From Collimonas fungivorans (lineage in GTDB: Bacteria > Pseudomonadota > Gammaproteobacteria > Burkholderiales > Burkholderiaceae_D), in NCBI RefSeq assembly GCF_001584145.1, contig NZ_CP013232.1:3658001-3722000 (forward strand): a stretch of 64,000 bases of DNA. Reading direction: 5' to 3'. This document shows positions 22,679 to 33,491 of the stretch, in pieces. Numbering within the stretch: position 1 is the stretch's first letter; every line of letters begins with the position of its first letter. The translations under genes were made by a program, and so were the position numbers. The notes beneath the pieces were generated by a model. That model worked only from the letters and a program-made list of their open reading frames with translations, had not been told where the DNA came from and made no database searches.

Positions 22679-22822
22679 GGTTCGGTGAAAAAATGGTCTT
22701 TGTTTGAAAAATCAAATGTAATGCAGCAGGCCAGCCCGGAAACCTGCCGGCTACACCCTCTGCGCACGAAGATGGCGATTGTGAGAGAATCCCTGTCGAT
22801 TTTGACCAGCTTTCTGCCTGCC

Positions 22823-23155
22823 ATGCCCTTTGTCGTCACCGATTCCTGCATCCGCTGCAAATACACCGACTGCGTCGAGGTCTGCCCTATGGACTGCTTC
22901 CGGCAAGGGCCGAATTTCCTGGTGATCGTCCCCGAGGACTGCATAGACTGCTCGATGTGCGTGCCGGAATGTCCGGTCGGCGCCATCTACAACCAGGCCG
23001 ACCTGCCCGACGAACAGCGCCATTTCGCCGAAATCAACGCCCGCCTTGCCGCCCATCCGGACTGGAAACCGATCACCCGCTCGCAACCACCGTTGCCTGA
23101 CCACGAAGCCTGGCGCGAGGTCGCCAACAAGCTGGAATTCCTGGAACAGGCGTAG
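22823..23155 (+). CDS. fdxA: 7Fe-8S ferredoxin FdxA
   Basis: A 110-residue ferredoxin. The first cluster region CIRCKYTDCVEVCPMDCF and the second CIDCSMCVPECPVGAI carry the Cys pattern of ferredoxins with one 3Fe-4S and one 4Fe-4S cluster; DCFRQG and the tail EFAEINARLA-like helix are typical of FdxA. The ATG at 22823 gives the usual N-terminus MPFVVTDSC, although the Shine-Dalgarno match is poor. Its TAG stop lies inside the palindromic repeat that begins at 23152. It carries electrons in cytoplasmic redox reactions. Confidence 0.95.
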   Translation: MPFVVTDSCIRCKYTDCVEVCPMDCFRQGPNFLVIVPEDCIDCSMCVPECPVGAIYNQADLPDEQRHFAEINARLAAHPDWKPITRSQPPLPDHEAWREVANKLEFLEQA

Positions 23156-23218
23156 GGTGGGCAGGTTTTTTTGCCCACGCGCTGCTCAAATCCGCGTGGG
23201 CACCCATGCCCACCCTAC
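23152..23218. repeat. Palindromic repeat, GTAGGGTGGGCAC family, copy 2
   Basis: Starts GTAGGGTGGGCA and ends TGCCCACCCTAC, with inner inverted segments TTGCCCACGCG and CGCGTGGGCA. The first TAG is the stop codon of fdxA, so the repeat supplied the gene end. The right edge is five bases from the lolA stop. Confidence 0.8.
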
Positions 23219-23222
23219 TGAT

Positions 23223-23903
23223 TCAATACATCCGCCCCTTGGGCACGACAAACTGGAACTGCCCGGTCGACAGCGGCGGATTCTTGACGAAATTCTTGAA
23301 GGTCAGCAGCGATACCTGGCCAAACGAATCACGCAGCTCCATCGCCTGCGGCACACCGTCCTTGAGACCGATGCCGATATGGTCGAAGGTGGTGTCCTTG
23401 GCTTTCGGCGTCGCTTCCAGCCACTCCATGCCATCCTTGGCTTGGCCTTCTTTCAGGACGAAATTCTTTTCCAGGTCGTTGCTGCCGAACAGGATCGCCG
23501 CCGGTGAGGAGCCGAGCGCATTGCCCAGGCTCTTGGTGGTGACCTGGTTCAGGTCCTTGTCGTAGATGTACAGCTTGTCGCCGTCGGCCTGCAGCACCTG
23601 TTCGTACGGCTTCTGGTAAGTCCAGATGAACTTGCCGGGCCGGGCGAAGATGAAAACGCCGCTGGAAGTGCTGGTGACCTTGGGCGCCTTGCCGGCGTCG
23701 ATTTTCACCAGCTGCTGCGAGAATTCACCCTTGGCCGACTGCGTGCTGCTGACGAACGACTTGAACTGCTCCAGCGCACTGGCATGGGCCAGCGACGGCA
23801 GCAGCGCCATGCTCAGCGACAGGCCGACGATCAGGCGGCCCGATTTGAACTTGGCGAACATGTTGCCCTTGCCGGCCAGGCTGGCGATGATTTTCTTTTG
23901 CAT
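23223..23903 (-). CDS. lolA: Outer-membrane lipoprotein carrier protein LolA
   Basis: A 226-residue periplasmic chaperone that carries lipoproteins from the inner-membrane LolCDE complex to LolB. Signal peptide with cleavage near ALAHASA (about residue 41); the mature protein has the LolA beta-fold landmarks [30 protein letters not shown] and the downstream strands. The long n-region suggests that translation may start at the internal Met in [10 protein letters not shown] instead (about 14 residues later). It follows ftsK by three bases, a common order in betaproteobacteria. Confidence 0.95.
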   Translation of the reverse strand: MQKKIIASLAGKGNMFAKFKSGRLIVGLSLSMALLPSLAHASALEQFKSFVSSTQSAKGEFSQQLVKIDAGKAPKVTSTSSGVFIFARPGKFIWTYQKPYEQVLQADGDKLYIYDKDLNQVTTKSLGNALGSSPAAILFGSNDLEKNFVLKEGQAKDGMEWLEATPKAKDTTFDHIGIGLKDGVPQAMELRDSFGQVSLLTFKNFVKNPPLSTGQFQFVVPKGRMY

Positions 23904-23906
23904 ATC

Positions 23907-26258
23907 TTATTGCTCCGTGTTGCTATTCCCCGCCGGCACCAGGATTTCCCGGTTGCCGTTGGATTGCATGGTTGAGACCAGTCCGCTTGTTTCCATCTGC
24001 TCCAGCAAGCGCGCCGCGCGGTTGTAGCCGATGCGCAGATGGCGCTGCACCAGCGAAATCGAGGCGCGCCGGTTCTTCAGCACCACCGCCACCGCCTGGT
24101 CGTACAATTCGTCGCCTTCGCTGCCGCCGGTCGCCGCGCCGCCGCCGAGCGGGCCGTCGGCGCCGTCTTCCAGCACGCCGCCTTCCAGTATTCCTTCGAT
24201 GTAGTTCGGCTCGCCCTGTTCCTTCAGGTAGTCGACCACCCGATGCACTTCTTCATCCGAGACGAACGCGCCATGGACCCGGATCGGCAAGCCGGTGCCG
24301 GGCGGCATGTACAGCATGTCGCCCATGCCGAGCAGCGCTTCCGCTCCCATCTGGTCAAGGATCGTGCGCGAATCGATCTTGCTGCTGACCTGGAACGCGA
24401 TCCGGGTCGGCACATTGGCCTTGATCAGGCCGGTGATCACGTCTACAGATGGGCGCTGCGTCGCCAGAATCAAGTGGATGCCGGCGGCGCGCGCCTTTTG
24501 TGCAATACGCGCGATCAGCTCTTCCACCTTCTTGCCGACCACCATCATCAGGTCGGCCAGCTCGTCGATGATGATAACGATGGTCGTCAGCTTGTCCAGT
24601 GGTTCCGGCGCATCCGGCGTCAGGCTGAACGGGTTCGGGATTTTTTCTTCGCGCTTGTCGGCTTCTGTGATCTTCTGGTTGTAGCCGGCTAGGTTGCGTA
24701 CACCCAGTTTCGACATCAGCTTGTAGCGGCGCTCCATTTCGTTGACCGCCCAGTTCAGCGCATGGCCGGCCTGACGCATGTCGGTCACCACTGGTGCCAG
24801 CAGGTGCGGGATACCCTCGTAGATCGACAGTTCCAGCATTTTCGGATCGATCAGGATCAGTCGCACCTGTTTTGGATCAGATTTGTAGAGCAGGGACAGG
24901 ATGGTGGCGTTGATCCCCACCGATTTGCCCGAACCAGTCGTACCCGCCACCAGCAAGTGCGGCATCTTGGCTAGGTCAGCCACCACCGGATGGCCGGCGA
25001 TATCCTTACCGAGTGCAATGGTAAGACTGGAAACGCTGTCGTTATAGACCTTGGAACTGAGGATTTCGGTCAGACGCACAATTTGACGTTTAGGGTTGGG
25101 TAGCTCCAGGCCCATATACATCTTGCCCGGGATAACTTCGACCACGCGGATCGAAGTCAGAGATAATGAACGCGCCAGGTCGCGCGCCAGACCAACGATC
25201 TGGCTGCCCTTGACGCCGGTCGCCGGTTCGATTTCATAGCGCGTGATCACCGGTCCCGGATGCACTGCCACAACCGTTACCTGGACACCGAAATCGGAAA
25301 GCTTCTTCTCAATCAGACGACGGGTGAATTCTAACGTTTCTTCGCTCACGGTCTGCTGCGCGGGTGGCGCCTCATCCAACAGCGACAAAGGCGGCAAATT
25401 CGTATCAGGCAAATCCTCGAACAAAGCGCTTTGTTTTTCCTTCTGCACCCTCTCGGATTTCGGCACAGCCACGATTTGTGGCTCAATGCGGATCGGTGGC
25501 GCTACCACGATCTTGGCGCGCTCCTGCACTACCACTTCTTCGCGCTTGACCGCAGCGACCTGGCCGACCTTGCGGTCCTGGCGCGCCACGTAGAAATTCT
25601 TCAACCACTGCACGCCATTTTCGATGCCGGCGCCGATGCGCTCCGCCAGCGTCAGCCAGGACATATGAAAAAACAGGCTGATGCCGATGGCAAACAGCAG
25701 CAGTAAGAACAAGGTGCCACCGGTGAAGCCGAGCGCATTTCGCGAGCCACTGCCGATCAGTTGCCCCAGAACACCACCTGGCGTACGAGGTAATTGCACA
25801 TGCGCCGCTAGCCAATGCATGCAGTTAAATTCAAGGCCCAGACTGCCGGCCATGATCAGGGTAAAACCGACGGCGCGAATCAAGCCTTCGTGGTGATGCT
25901 CTGGTTCGACGTCTTTCTCCGCCACATAACGTTGCGAAATACGGCGATAACTTTGCCACAGGGTACGCAACAGCAGCACGCACCACCACCAGGCGGAGGC
26001 TCCGAAGACGAACAACATTAGGTCGGATATCCAGGCGCCGACACGGCCACCCCAATTGTGGATACCCGACACTCGAGCACCATGCGACCAGCCTGGATCC
26101 TGCTGCGAATAACTGGCGAAAATGATGATCAGGTAGGCTGTGATGACCGCATAGACGATCCAGCGCGCTTCATACAGCAGCCGGACCAGACGGCTCGGCA
26201 AAGGCTGCGCCTCTTGCGGCTTGGTGTTGCGGGTATAGGCTTGGCTTGTTCTAGTCAT
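23907..26258 (-). CDS. ftsK: DNA translocase FtsK
   Basis: A 783-residue septum-located DNA pump that helps to resolve and segregate chromosome termini. Four transmembrane segments lie within the first 210 residues, followed by a short linker, the alpha/beta motor with Walker [14 protein letters not shown] and Walker [17 protein letters not shown], and a C-terminal winged-helix gamma domain ([27 protein letters not shown]) that reads KOPS sites. The linker is short compared with the E. coli protein, as usual in betaproteobacteria. lolA follows directly. Confidence 0.97.
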   Translation of the reverse strand: MTRTSQAYTRNTKPQEAQPLPSRLVRLLYEARWIVYAVITAYLIIIFASYSQQDPGWSHGARVSGIHNWGGRVGAWISDLMLFVFGASAWWWCVLLLRTLWQSYRRISQRYVAEKDVEPEHHHEGLIRAVGFTLIMAGSLGLEFNCMHWLAAHVQLPRTPGGVLGQLIGSGSRNALGFTGGTLFLLLLFAIGISLFFHMSWLTLAERIGAGIENGVQWLKNFYVARQDRKVGQVAAVKREEVVVQERAKIVVAPPIRIEPQIVAVPKSERVQKEKQSALFEDLPDTNLPPLSLLDEAPPAQQTVSEETLEFTRRLIEKKLSDFGVQVTVVAVHPGPVITRYEIEPATGVKGSQIVGLARDLARSLSLTSIRVVEVIPGKMYMGLELPNPKRQIVRLTEILSSKVYNDSVSSLTIALGKDIAGHPVVADLAKMPHLLVAGTTGSGKSVGINATILSLLYKSDPKQVRLILIDPKMLELSIYEGIPHLLAPVVTDMRQAGHALNWAVNEMERRYKLMSKLGVRNLAGYNQKITEADKREEKIPNPFSLTPDAPEPLDKLTTIVIIIDELADLMMVVGKKVEELIARIAQKARAAGIHLILATQRPSVDVITGLIKANVPTRIAFQVSSKIDSRTILDQMGAEALLGMGDMLYMPPGTGLPIRVHGAFVSDEEVHRVVDYLKEQGEPNYIEGILEGGVLEDGADGPLGGGAATGGSEGDELYDQAVAVVLKNRRASISLVQRHLRIGYNRAARLLEQMETSGLVSTMQSNGNREILVPAGNSNTEQ

Positions 26259-27583
<1,325 letters not shown>

Positions 27584-27605
27584 ATTTCCAGGAAGAGTAA
27601 TGTTC

Positions 27606-27633
27606 ACGCGTGGGCATGATGTGCCCACCTTAC
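27606..27633. repeat. Short relative of the GTGGGCAC palindromic repeat
   Basis: CACGCGTGGGCATGATGTGCCCACCTTAC pairs GTGGGCA with TGCCCAC over a five-base loop. It resembles the right half of the longer family members and lies just before the Smr gene, so it may be a decayed copy. Confidence 0.5.
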
Positions 27634-27657
27634 TTCGCTGCAACGGACGCATACATC

Positions 27658-28305
27658 ATGGCCGGCCCGATCAAAGACTTCAGCGCCCTCAAATCGCTGC
27701 GCAAGGAAATCAAGGCGCAGGATGAAGCACGCCAGGCTGCCGCGGCCGAAGCCAAGCGCCGCGAGCAGGAAGCGCGGCGTGACGCCGACATCTTCCGCAG
27801 CAGCATCGGCAACGTCAAGCCGCTGGCGGTTCCGGCCAAATTCACGCCTGACATCCCGCGCCCGCTGCCGATCGCGCGCCAGCACCTGGCCGACGAACAA
27901 GCCGCGCTGGAAGCATCGCTGTCGGACGATTTCAACATCGAAACCTTGCTCGATACCGATGAAACGCTCAGCTTCGCCCGCAACGGCATCGGCCCCGACG
28001 TCATGCGCAAGCTGCGGCGCGGCCACTGGACTATCCAGCAGCAGCTCGACCTGCACGGCCTGCGGCGCGAAGAAGCGCGCGAAGCCCTGGCCGAATTCCT
28101 GCGCCTGGCAGCGAAACGCGGCTGGCGCTGCGTGCGCATCATCCATGGCAAGGGACTGGGTTCCATCAACAAGGAACCGGTGCTGAAATCCAAGGTCCGC
28201 AACTGGCTGGTGCAGAAGGAAGAAGTGCTGGCCTTCTGCCAGGCCACCGCCGCCGAAGGCGGTTCCGGCGCCCTGCTGGTGCTGCTGAAGGGCCAGACCG
28301 CTTGA
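27658..28305 (+). CDS. Smr/MutS2-C-terminal domain protein
   Basis: A 215-residue protein: a charged, Ala/Arg/Glu-rich helical N-terminus (residues 8-45), an intermediate region, and an Smr domain at about 120-210 with LDLHGLRREEAREALAEFL and RIIHGKGLGS, the two motifs (LDLHG and H-G-x-G) linked with nuclease activity. It resembles YdaL/SmrA-type stand-alone Smr proteins. The ATG at 27658 gives the usual MAGPIKDFSALKSL start; an upstream in-frame ATG lies in the repeat. RBS is weak. Confidence 0.9.
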   Translation: MAGPIKDFSALKSLRKEIKAQDEARQAAAAEAKRREQEARRDADIFRSSIGNVKPLAVPAKFTPDIPRPLPIARQHLADEQAALEASLSDDFNIETLLDTDETLSFARNGIGPDVMRKLRRGHWTIQQQLDLHGLRREEAREALAEFLRLAAKRGWRCVRIIHGKGLGSINKEPVLKSKVRNWLVQKEEVLAFCQATAAEGGSGALLVLLKGQTA

Positions 28306-28319
28306 TTCGATTCATGCTT

Positions 28320-28341
28320 GATTCTCGCTCGATTCTCGCTC
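28320..28341. repeat. 11-base tandem repeat GATTCTCGCTC, two copies
   Basis: Two exact copies (28320-28330 and 28331-28341) follow the Smr gene and run into the palindrome at 28344. Too small to suggest a function. Confidence 0.6.
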
Positions 28342-28343
28342 GA

Positions 28344-28377
28344 TTAGTAGGGTGGGCACAGGTGCCCACCCTACTAA
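28344..28377. repeat. Palindromic repeat, GTAGGGTGGGCAC family, minimal perfect copy
   Basis: TTAGTAGGGTGGGCAC pairs exactly with GTGCCCACCCTACTAA over a two-base loop. It lies between convergent genes and contains the stop codon of the radical SAM gene (28374-28376). A strong hairpin with flanking A/T makes it a plausible two-way terminator. Confidence 0.85.
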
Positions 28378-29534
28378 AACAAACCCATCTGGCCTGACAA
28401 GCGGTCTTTTTCCGGCTGCACGTACGGCCGCCGGAAACGGCTCGTATCGAGCGTGCCGAACGAACCGCCCCGGCCCAGGCCGAACCTGAGCACGGCCTTC
28501 TCAAAACGCTGCCGCAACAGATCGGCCCACACGCCCTCGCCGCGCATGCGGGTGGCGAAATCGGCGTCATAGTCGGCGCCGCCGCGCATTTCGCGGATGC
28601 GGTTCATCACACGGTTGGCGCGTTCCGGAAAATGCGCCTGCAGCCAGTTCTTGAACAATGGATTCACCTCCCACGGCAGACGCAATACGGTATAACCGGC
28701 TCGCACCGCGCCAGCCTCGGCGGCCGCCTCTATCACACGCTCCAGGTCCGGTTCGGTGATGAACGGAATCATGGGCGCCACGCTGACGCTGACCGGGATG
28801 CCCGCCTCCGCCAGCGTGCGGATGGTGCGCAGGCGCCGCGCCGGCGTCGCCGCGCGCGGCTCCAGTGTGCGGGCGATGCTCGCGTCCAGCGTAGCGATGG
28901 TGACCGCCGCCACCGCCTGCCGCTTGGCCGCCATCCCCGCCAGCAAATCGATATCGCGCTCGATCAAGGACGACTTGGTGATCAGGGCCAGCGGATGTTC
29001 GCAATCGTGCAGCACTTGCAAGATACGCCGCGTCAGCATCAATCCGCGCTCGCAAGGCTGGTAGGCGTCGGTGTTGATGCCCAGCGCGATCGACTCGGCG
29101 ACATAAGACGGCCTGGCCAGTTCCCGCAGCAGCAATTCCGGCGCGTTCACCTTGGCAAAAATCCGGCTCTCGAAATCCAGTCCAGGCGACAGGCCCAGGT
29201 AGCTATGGGTCGGCCGCGCGAAACAGTAGATGCAACCGTGCTCGCAGCCGCGATAGGGATTCAGCGAGACATTGAACGGCAGGTCCGGCGAGGCGTTGCG
29301 GCTGAGGATGCTCTTTGCCTGTTCTTCGGTAACGATGGTGCGTATCGGGGCCGGCGCCAGTTGCTCATCCTGCTGTTCATCTTCCGCCGCCCAGCCGTCG
29401 TCGAATTCCTCGCGCTGTGCAACTTCAAAGCGGCCCTGCATGTTGCTGGTCGCGCCGCGCCCCTTGCGCGCCACGCCGGGGGGCTGGAACTGGATTACCT
29501 GGGGAAAAGGCTTTTTTTGATAATCTGTCATCAT
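28374..29534 (-). CDS. PA0069-family radical SAM protein
   Basis: A 386-residue radical SAM enzyme of the SplB-related/PA0069 group. The cluster-binding CxxxCxxC is in GCEHGCIYCFARP near residue 108, after a conserved acidic N-terminal region; later landmarks are TDAYQPCER, ITKSSLIERDIDLL and SVAPMIPFITEPDLERVI. The reaction is not known; similarity to spore photoproduct lyase suggests a nucleic-acid substrate. A perfect LexA-type box lies directly upstream (29545-29564), so it is expected to be SOS-induced; the P. aeruginosa relative has been reported as LexA-controlled, as far as I recall. Two adjacent ATG codons (29534, 29531) could start it. Confidence 0.88.
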   Translation of the reverse strand: MMTDYQKKPFPQVIQFQPPGVARKGRGATSNMQGRFEVAQREEFDDGWAAEDEQQDEQLAPAPIRTIVTEEQAKSILSRNASPDLPFNVSLNPYRGCEHGCIYCFARPTHSYLGLSPGLDFESRIFAKVNAPELLLRELARPSYVAESIALGINTDAYQPCERGLMLTRRILQVLHDCEHPLALITKSSLIERDIDLLAGMAAKRQAVAAVTIATLDASIARTLEPRAATPARRLRTIRTLAEAGIPVSVSVAPMIPFITEPDLERVIEAAAEAGAVRAGYTVLRLPWEVNPLFKNWLQAHFPERANRVMNRIREMRGGADYDADFATRMRGEGVWADLLRQRFEKAVLRFGLGRGGSFGTLDTSRFRRPYVQPEKDRLSGQMGLF

Positions 29535-29544
29535 GGCACCAATA

Positions 29545-29564
29545 TACTGTATATACATACAGTA
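29545..29564. promoter_or_regulatory. LexA box (SOS box)
   Basis: TACTGTATATACATACAGTA contains CTG-N10-CAG, the consensus of E. coli-type LexA, with symmetric flanks. It ends 11 bases upstream of the radical SAM start codon, so LexA would block transcription initiation or elongation there. Confidence 0.85.
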
Positions 29565-29611
29565 TGTTAGCGTAAATCCTGCCTTTTGCAACGGTAGTTC
29601 CCCGCGCCATG

Positions 29612-30649
29612 CTATTTCGGCAAACGACGCCAGACATAAACCACGGGAATACAAAGCAGGATGGCCAGAGCGCTGCAGACCATGCACCAGCCAATCCCGT
29701 AGCGGTAGTTGTTATCGATGATGTGCAGGGAAAGAGCAGCGCCGCGCACCAGGCCGAGGAAAACGAAATGCGCCGGGAAAATCACCAGCGTATTTTCTGA
29801 AAGCCAGCCGGCTATCCTTGACGCCGGCAACAGCTTGGAAACGCATACAACGGCGACGATGCCGAACAGGGAAACCGGCAGGTAAAGCAAGGGCTGGGTA
29901 CCGAAATACATGGTGGCCAGATCTACCCTGTCGTTCAATTGCCCGGCGCCGACCAGCAGCGCCGCCGCTGCCAAGGCTGCCAGCAACAGCGGTCCGATGC
30001 GCATGGCGTCAAACCAGGCACGTTCGCGTACATGCTGCCCGATCGCATAAAACGACAGCGCCACCCACATCGTATCCAGACCAAGCAGCAGCCTGTAAGG
30101 CGGACGGCTGACGGCTAGCGTGACGGCAAATCCGAGAATTACAAACCAGCAGGTGGCGGCAGTCAGGTTCAACAGCTTGCGCGCCGCCTGGTACATGATC
30201 ACCGTCGCCACCAGGCAGGGAAAGAACCAGAGCGGCGGATTGATATACAGGTCTGGCTCCAGGCCTGTCAGCAAGCCGGCGATGGGGTCGTACCACTGGC
30301 GTCCGGCAGACAATGCGGCCTTCGCGCCGATGTTGCGGGTCGCAAGCCAATACAGGTAAGCGAAGCAGAAAAACAGGAAATACGGCCAGGCCAGGGTGCG
30401 CAATATTTTTTTTGCATTGCCGTACACGGATTCATTCAATTTATCCGGCTTGAGCAGGAATCCGGAAATGAAGAAAAACAGCGGCACGTGGAAACTGAAC
30501 AGCAAGCGCACCATATAGTCAGACAAGCCTTTGCTGTGGCCGACGACGATCAGGACAATGCCGATAGCCTTGGCATTGTCGATGAACACATAACGAGCGG
30601 CTGCGCCCGGGCTGAGCGATGAACGCTGGAGCGACGGAAAAAAACTCAT
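29612..30649 (-). CDS. Acyltransferase family 3 membrane protein (polysaccharide acetylation)
   Basis: A 345-residue inner-membrane protein with about ten hydrophobic segments. RYVFIDNAKAIGIVLIVVGHS near residue 20 is the start of the acyltransferase-3 fold of the COG3594 (fucose 4-O-acetylase-like) group, with the conserved His at the end of the first helix, and FHVPLFFFISGFLL follows. It probably O-acetylates an EPS sugar. It is the last gene of the exopolysaccharide locus, nine bases after the phosphomannomutase gene. Confidence 0.82.
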   Translation of the reverse strand: MSFFPSLQRSSLSPGAAARYVFIDNAKAIGIVLIVVGHSKGLSDYMVRLLFSFHVPLFFFISGFLLKPDKLNESVYGNAKKILRTLAWPYFLFFCFAYLYWLATRNIGAKAALSAGRQWYDPIAGLLTGLEPDLYINPPLWFFPCLVATVIMYQAARKLLNLTAATCWFVILGFAVTLAVSRPPYRLLLGLDTMWVALSFYAIGQHVRERAWFDAMRIGPLLLAALAAAALLVGAGQLNDRVDLATMYFGTQPLLYLPVSLFGIVAVVCVSKLLPASRIAGWLSENTLVIFPAHFVFLGLVRGAALSLHIIDNNYRYGIGWCMVCSALAILLCIPVVYVWRRLPK

Positions 30650-30657
30650 CTGGAAAA

Positions 30658-32049
30658 TTACGGGAAGGGCAACGCCGCATCCGGCTTCGCAGCCAGGATC
30701 ACACGCTTGAATTCGGACTGGATCCGGAGCAGCGCCTGTTCCGATTCGGCCTCGAAACGCATCACGACCACCGGCGTGGTGTTGGATGAACGCGCCAGGC
30801 CGAAACCATCCGGATATTCGACGCGCAAGCCATCGATCTTGATGATGTCGTCGGCTCCCGGGAATTTCGCCTCGCTCTGCAATTTCTCGATCAGGGCGAA
30901 ATTCTCACCCTCCTCCAGCTTCAATTGCAGCTCAGGCGTGCTGGACGATTGCGGCAGCGCATTCAGCACTGCCGACGGGTCGCGTTCGCGGCTCAGCAAT
31001 TCCAGCAGCCGCACGCCGGCGTACAGGCCGTCGTCGAAACCGTACCAGCGGTCCTTGAAGAACACATGGCCGCTCATCTCGCCGCCCAGCGGCGCGCCGG
31101 TTTCACGCATCTTGGCCTTGACCAGCGAGTGACCAGTCTTCCACATCAGCGGCTTGCCGCCATGCGCGGTGATCCACGGCGCCAGGTGGCGCGTGCATTT
31201 GACGTCGTACAGGATCTCGCGGCCCGGGTGGCGCGTCAGCACATCCGCCGCAAACAGCATCAGCTGCCGGTCCGGATAGATGATCTGGCCATCCTTGGTC
31301 ACCACGCCGAGGCGGTCGCCGTCGCCATCGAACGCCAGGCCGATTTCGGCATCGGAATTCTGCAGGGCGCGGATCACGTCCTGCAGGTTTTCCGGATGCG
31401 CCGGATCGGGATGGTGGTTGGGGAAAGTGCCGTCCACTTCGCAGAACAGTTCCTGCACCTCGCAGCCGAGCGCACGGTACAGCTCGCCGGCAAAGGCGCC
31501 GGCGACGCCGTTGCCGCAATCGACCACGATCTTCATTGGCCGCGCCAGCTTGGTGTCGCTGACAACGCGCTGCAGATAAGCCTTCCTGATGTCGTGCTGG
31601 CGGTAGCTGCCGCTTGGCACCGAGATCGTTGCCTCGACGCTGCCGCTATCGATGGCCTGGTACAGCTGCTGGATGGTCTCGCCGTATATCGCCTCGCCTG
31701 CCAGCACCATCTTGAAGCCGTTATAGTCAGGCGGATTATGGCTGCCGGTGACCATGATGCCGGACTGTGCGCCCAGCACGTGGGTGGCGAAATACACCAT
31801 CGGCGTCACTACCACGCCCAGGTCGATCACATCCACACCGGCGTCGCGCAAACCGGCCGCCAGGGCGGTCGCAAGCTCGGGGCCGGACAAACGGCCGTCG
31901 CGGCCGACAATGACTGTTTTTTCACCCCTGGCGCGGGCAGTGGCGCCGAAGGCATGGCCAATCTGGCGCGCGATGCCGATGTCCAGAGTTTTACCGACGA
32001 TGCCGCGAATGTCGTAAGCCTTGAATATGGATTTTTGAATCGGGAGCAT
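30658..32049 (-). CDS. Phosphomannomutase/phosphoglucomutase
   Basis: A 463-residue alpha-D-phosphohexomutase of the AlgC/ManB type. The phospho-serine loop is MVTGSHNPPDYNG near residues 103-116, the Mg2+ loop LAFDGDGDRLGV near 240, the sugar-binding loop GGEMSGH near 325, and the C-terminal phosphate-contacting loop VEYPDGFGLARSSNTTP. It converts mannose-6-phosphate to mannose-1-phosphate (and glucose analogues). Together with the following GDP-mannose pyrophosphorylase it supplies precursors to the EPS. Confidence 0.94.
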   Translation of the reverse strand: MLPIQKSIFKAYDIRGIVGKTLDIGIARQIGHAFGATARARGEKTVIVGRDGRLSGPELATALAAGLRDAGVDVIDLGVVVTPMVYFATHVLGAQSGIMVTGSHNPPDYNGFKMVLAGEAIYGETIQQLYQAIDSGSVEATISVPSGSYRQHDIRKAYLQRVVSDTKLARPMKIVVDCGNGVAGAFAGELYRALGCEVQELFCEVDGTFPNHHPDPAHPENLQDVIRALQNSDAEIGLAFDGDGDRLGVVTKDGQIIYPDRQLMLFAADVLTRHPGREILYDVKCTRHLAPWITAHGGKPLMWKTGHSLVKAKMRETGAPLGGEMSGHVFFKDRWYGFDDGLYAGVRLLELLSRERDPSAVLNALPQSSSTPELQLKLEEGENFALIEKLQSEAKFPGADDIIKIDGLRVEYPDGFGLARSSNTTPVVVMRFEAESEQALLRIQSEFKRVILAAKPDAALPFP

Positions 32050-32067
32050 GGTTGTATTCCAGGTTAA

Positions 32068-33489
32068 CTAGCAACGTTTATAGATGTCTTCAAAACGCAC
32101 GATGTCATCTTCTCCCAGGTAACTGCCCGACTGCACCTCGATCAGATGCAGCGGCAGTTTCCCCGGATTCTCCAGCCGGTGCCGCACGCCGATGGGAATG
32201 TAGGTCGATTCATTCTCAGTCAGGAATTTCTCCTCGTCGCCGCAGACAATGCGCGCCGTGCCGCTGACCACTACCCAGTGTTCAGCGCGGTGGTGATGCA
32301 TCTGCAGCGAGAGTTTTCCGCCCGGATTGACGGTAATCCGTTTCACCTGGAAACGGTCGCCGCCATCGATGCCTTCATAACAGCCCCACGGCCGGTACAC
32401 ACGTATATGGTTCATGTGTTCCGTGCGGCTGTTTTTCTTCAGGGCTTCGACGATCTTCTTGACGCCTTGCACCTGGTCCTTGTGCACCACCAGCACCGCA
32501 TCCTTGGTTTCCACCACCACCGTGTCCTGCATGCCGATCACCGCCACGAAGCGGCTCTCGGCACGAATCATGGAATCGCGGACGCCGTCTGTATACACGT
32601 CGCCGCGCAGCACATTGCCGTCGGCGTCGCCGTCCAGTATCTGCCATAAGGCTGACCAGGAACCGATATCGCTCCAGCCGATGTCCGCCGGCACCACCAC
32701 TGCGTGCCGGGTATTCTCCATGACTGCATAGTCGATGGATTCCGCCTGGCAGCTGGCGAACGCTGCCTCATCCAGGCGGCAAAAATCGAGGTCATGGTAG
32801 GAAGCCTGGAAAGCCTGCTTGCAGCTCTCGGCGATCGCCGGCCGGTATTCGCGCAACTCCTCCAGATAACGCGCCGGCCGGAACAGAAACATGCCGCTAT
32901 TCCAGCTATAGGCGGCATCGGCGGCAAATGTTTCGGCGCGCGCCTTGTCCGGCTTCTCGACGAATTTCTCGACCGCGTAGCAGCCGTCGATGCCCTTGAA
33001 TGCGGCCTTGGCGCGGCGAATGTAGCCATAACCGGTTTCGGCAGCGCTAGGCACGATGCCGAAAGTTGCCAGCGCGCCTTGTTCGACCGCCTGCGCTGCA
33101 CGCTGGACGGCCTTGTGAAAGGCTTGCGCATCGCCGATCACATGGTCGGCCGGCAGCACCAGCATGATGGCGTCCTTGTCATGCTGAAGCAAAAAATGCG
33201 CCGCCACCGCGACCGTCGGCGCGGTATTCTTGCTTTCCGGCTCCAGCAGGATGGCCAGCGGTGCGATGCTGATGCCGCGCAGCTGCTCCGCCACCATGAA
33301 CCGGTGTTCATTGCCGCAGGTAAGCAGCGGCGGCATCAGTTCCGGCCAGTCCGCCAGCCGCAGCAGCGTTTCCTGCAACATCGAATGCTGCGAGCGCAAC
33401 GGCAGCAGCTGCTTGGGCATGGCTTCGCGCGAGAGCGGCCACAGGCGCGTGCCGGAGCCTCCGGCCAGGATCACTGGATATATTTTCAT
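32068..33489 (-). CDS. manC: Mannose-1-phosphate guanylyltransferase/mannose-6-phosphate isomerase
   Basis: A 473-residue bifunctional enzyme of the AlgA/CpsB type. The N-terminal nucleotidyltransferase has VILAGGSGTRLWPLSREAMPKQ, and FVEKPD lies in the middle; the C-terminal cupin phosphomannose isomerase part shows RPWGCYEGID, FQVKRITVNPGGKLSLQMHHHRAEHWVVV with the metal-binding histidines. It makes GDP-mannose, and its isomerase half feeds fructose-6-phosphate into the path. Next to a phosphomannomutase, it completes GDP-mannose synthesis inside the EPS locus. Confidence 0.95.
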   Translation of the reverse strand: MKIYPVILAGGSGTRLWPLSREAMPKQLLPLRSQHSMLQETLLRLADWPELMPPLLTCGNEHRFMVAEQLRGISIAPLAILLEPESKNTAPTVAVAAHFLLQHDKDAIMLVLPADHVIGDAQAFHKAVQRAAQAVEQGALATFGIVPSAAETGYGYIRRAKAAFKGIDGCYAVEKFVEKPDKARAETFAADAAYSWNSGMFLFRPARYLEELREYRPAIAESCKQAFQASYHDLDFCRLDEAAFASCQAESIDYAVMENTRHAVVVPADIGWSDIGSWSALWQILDGDADGNVLRGDVYTDGVRDSMIRAESRFVAVIGMQDTVVVETKDAVLVVHKDQVQGVKKIVEALKKNSRTEHMNHIRVYRPWGCYEGIDGGDRFQVKRITVNPGGKLSLQMHHHRAEHWVVVSGTARIVCGDEEKFLTENESTYIPIGVRHRLENPGKLPLHLIEVQSGSYLGEDDIVRFEDIYKRC

Positions 33490-33491
33490 GA

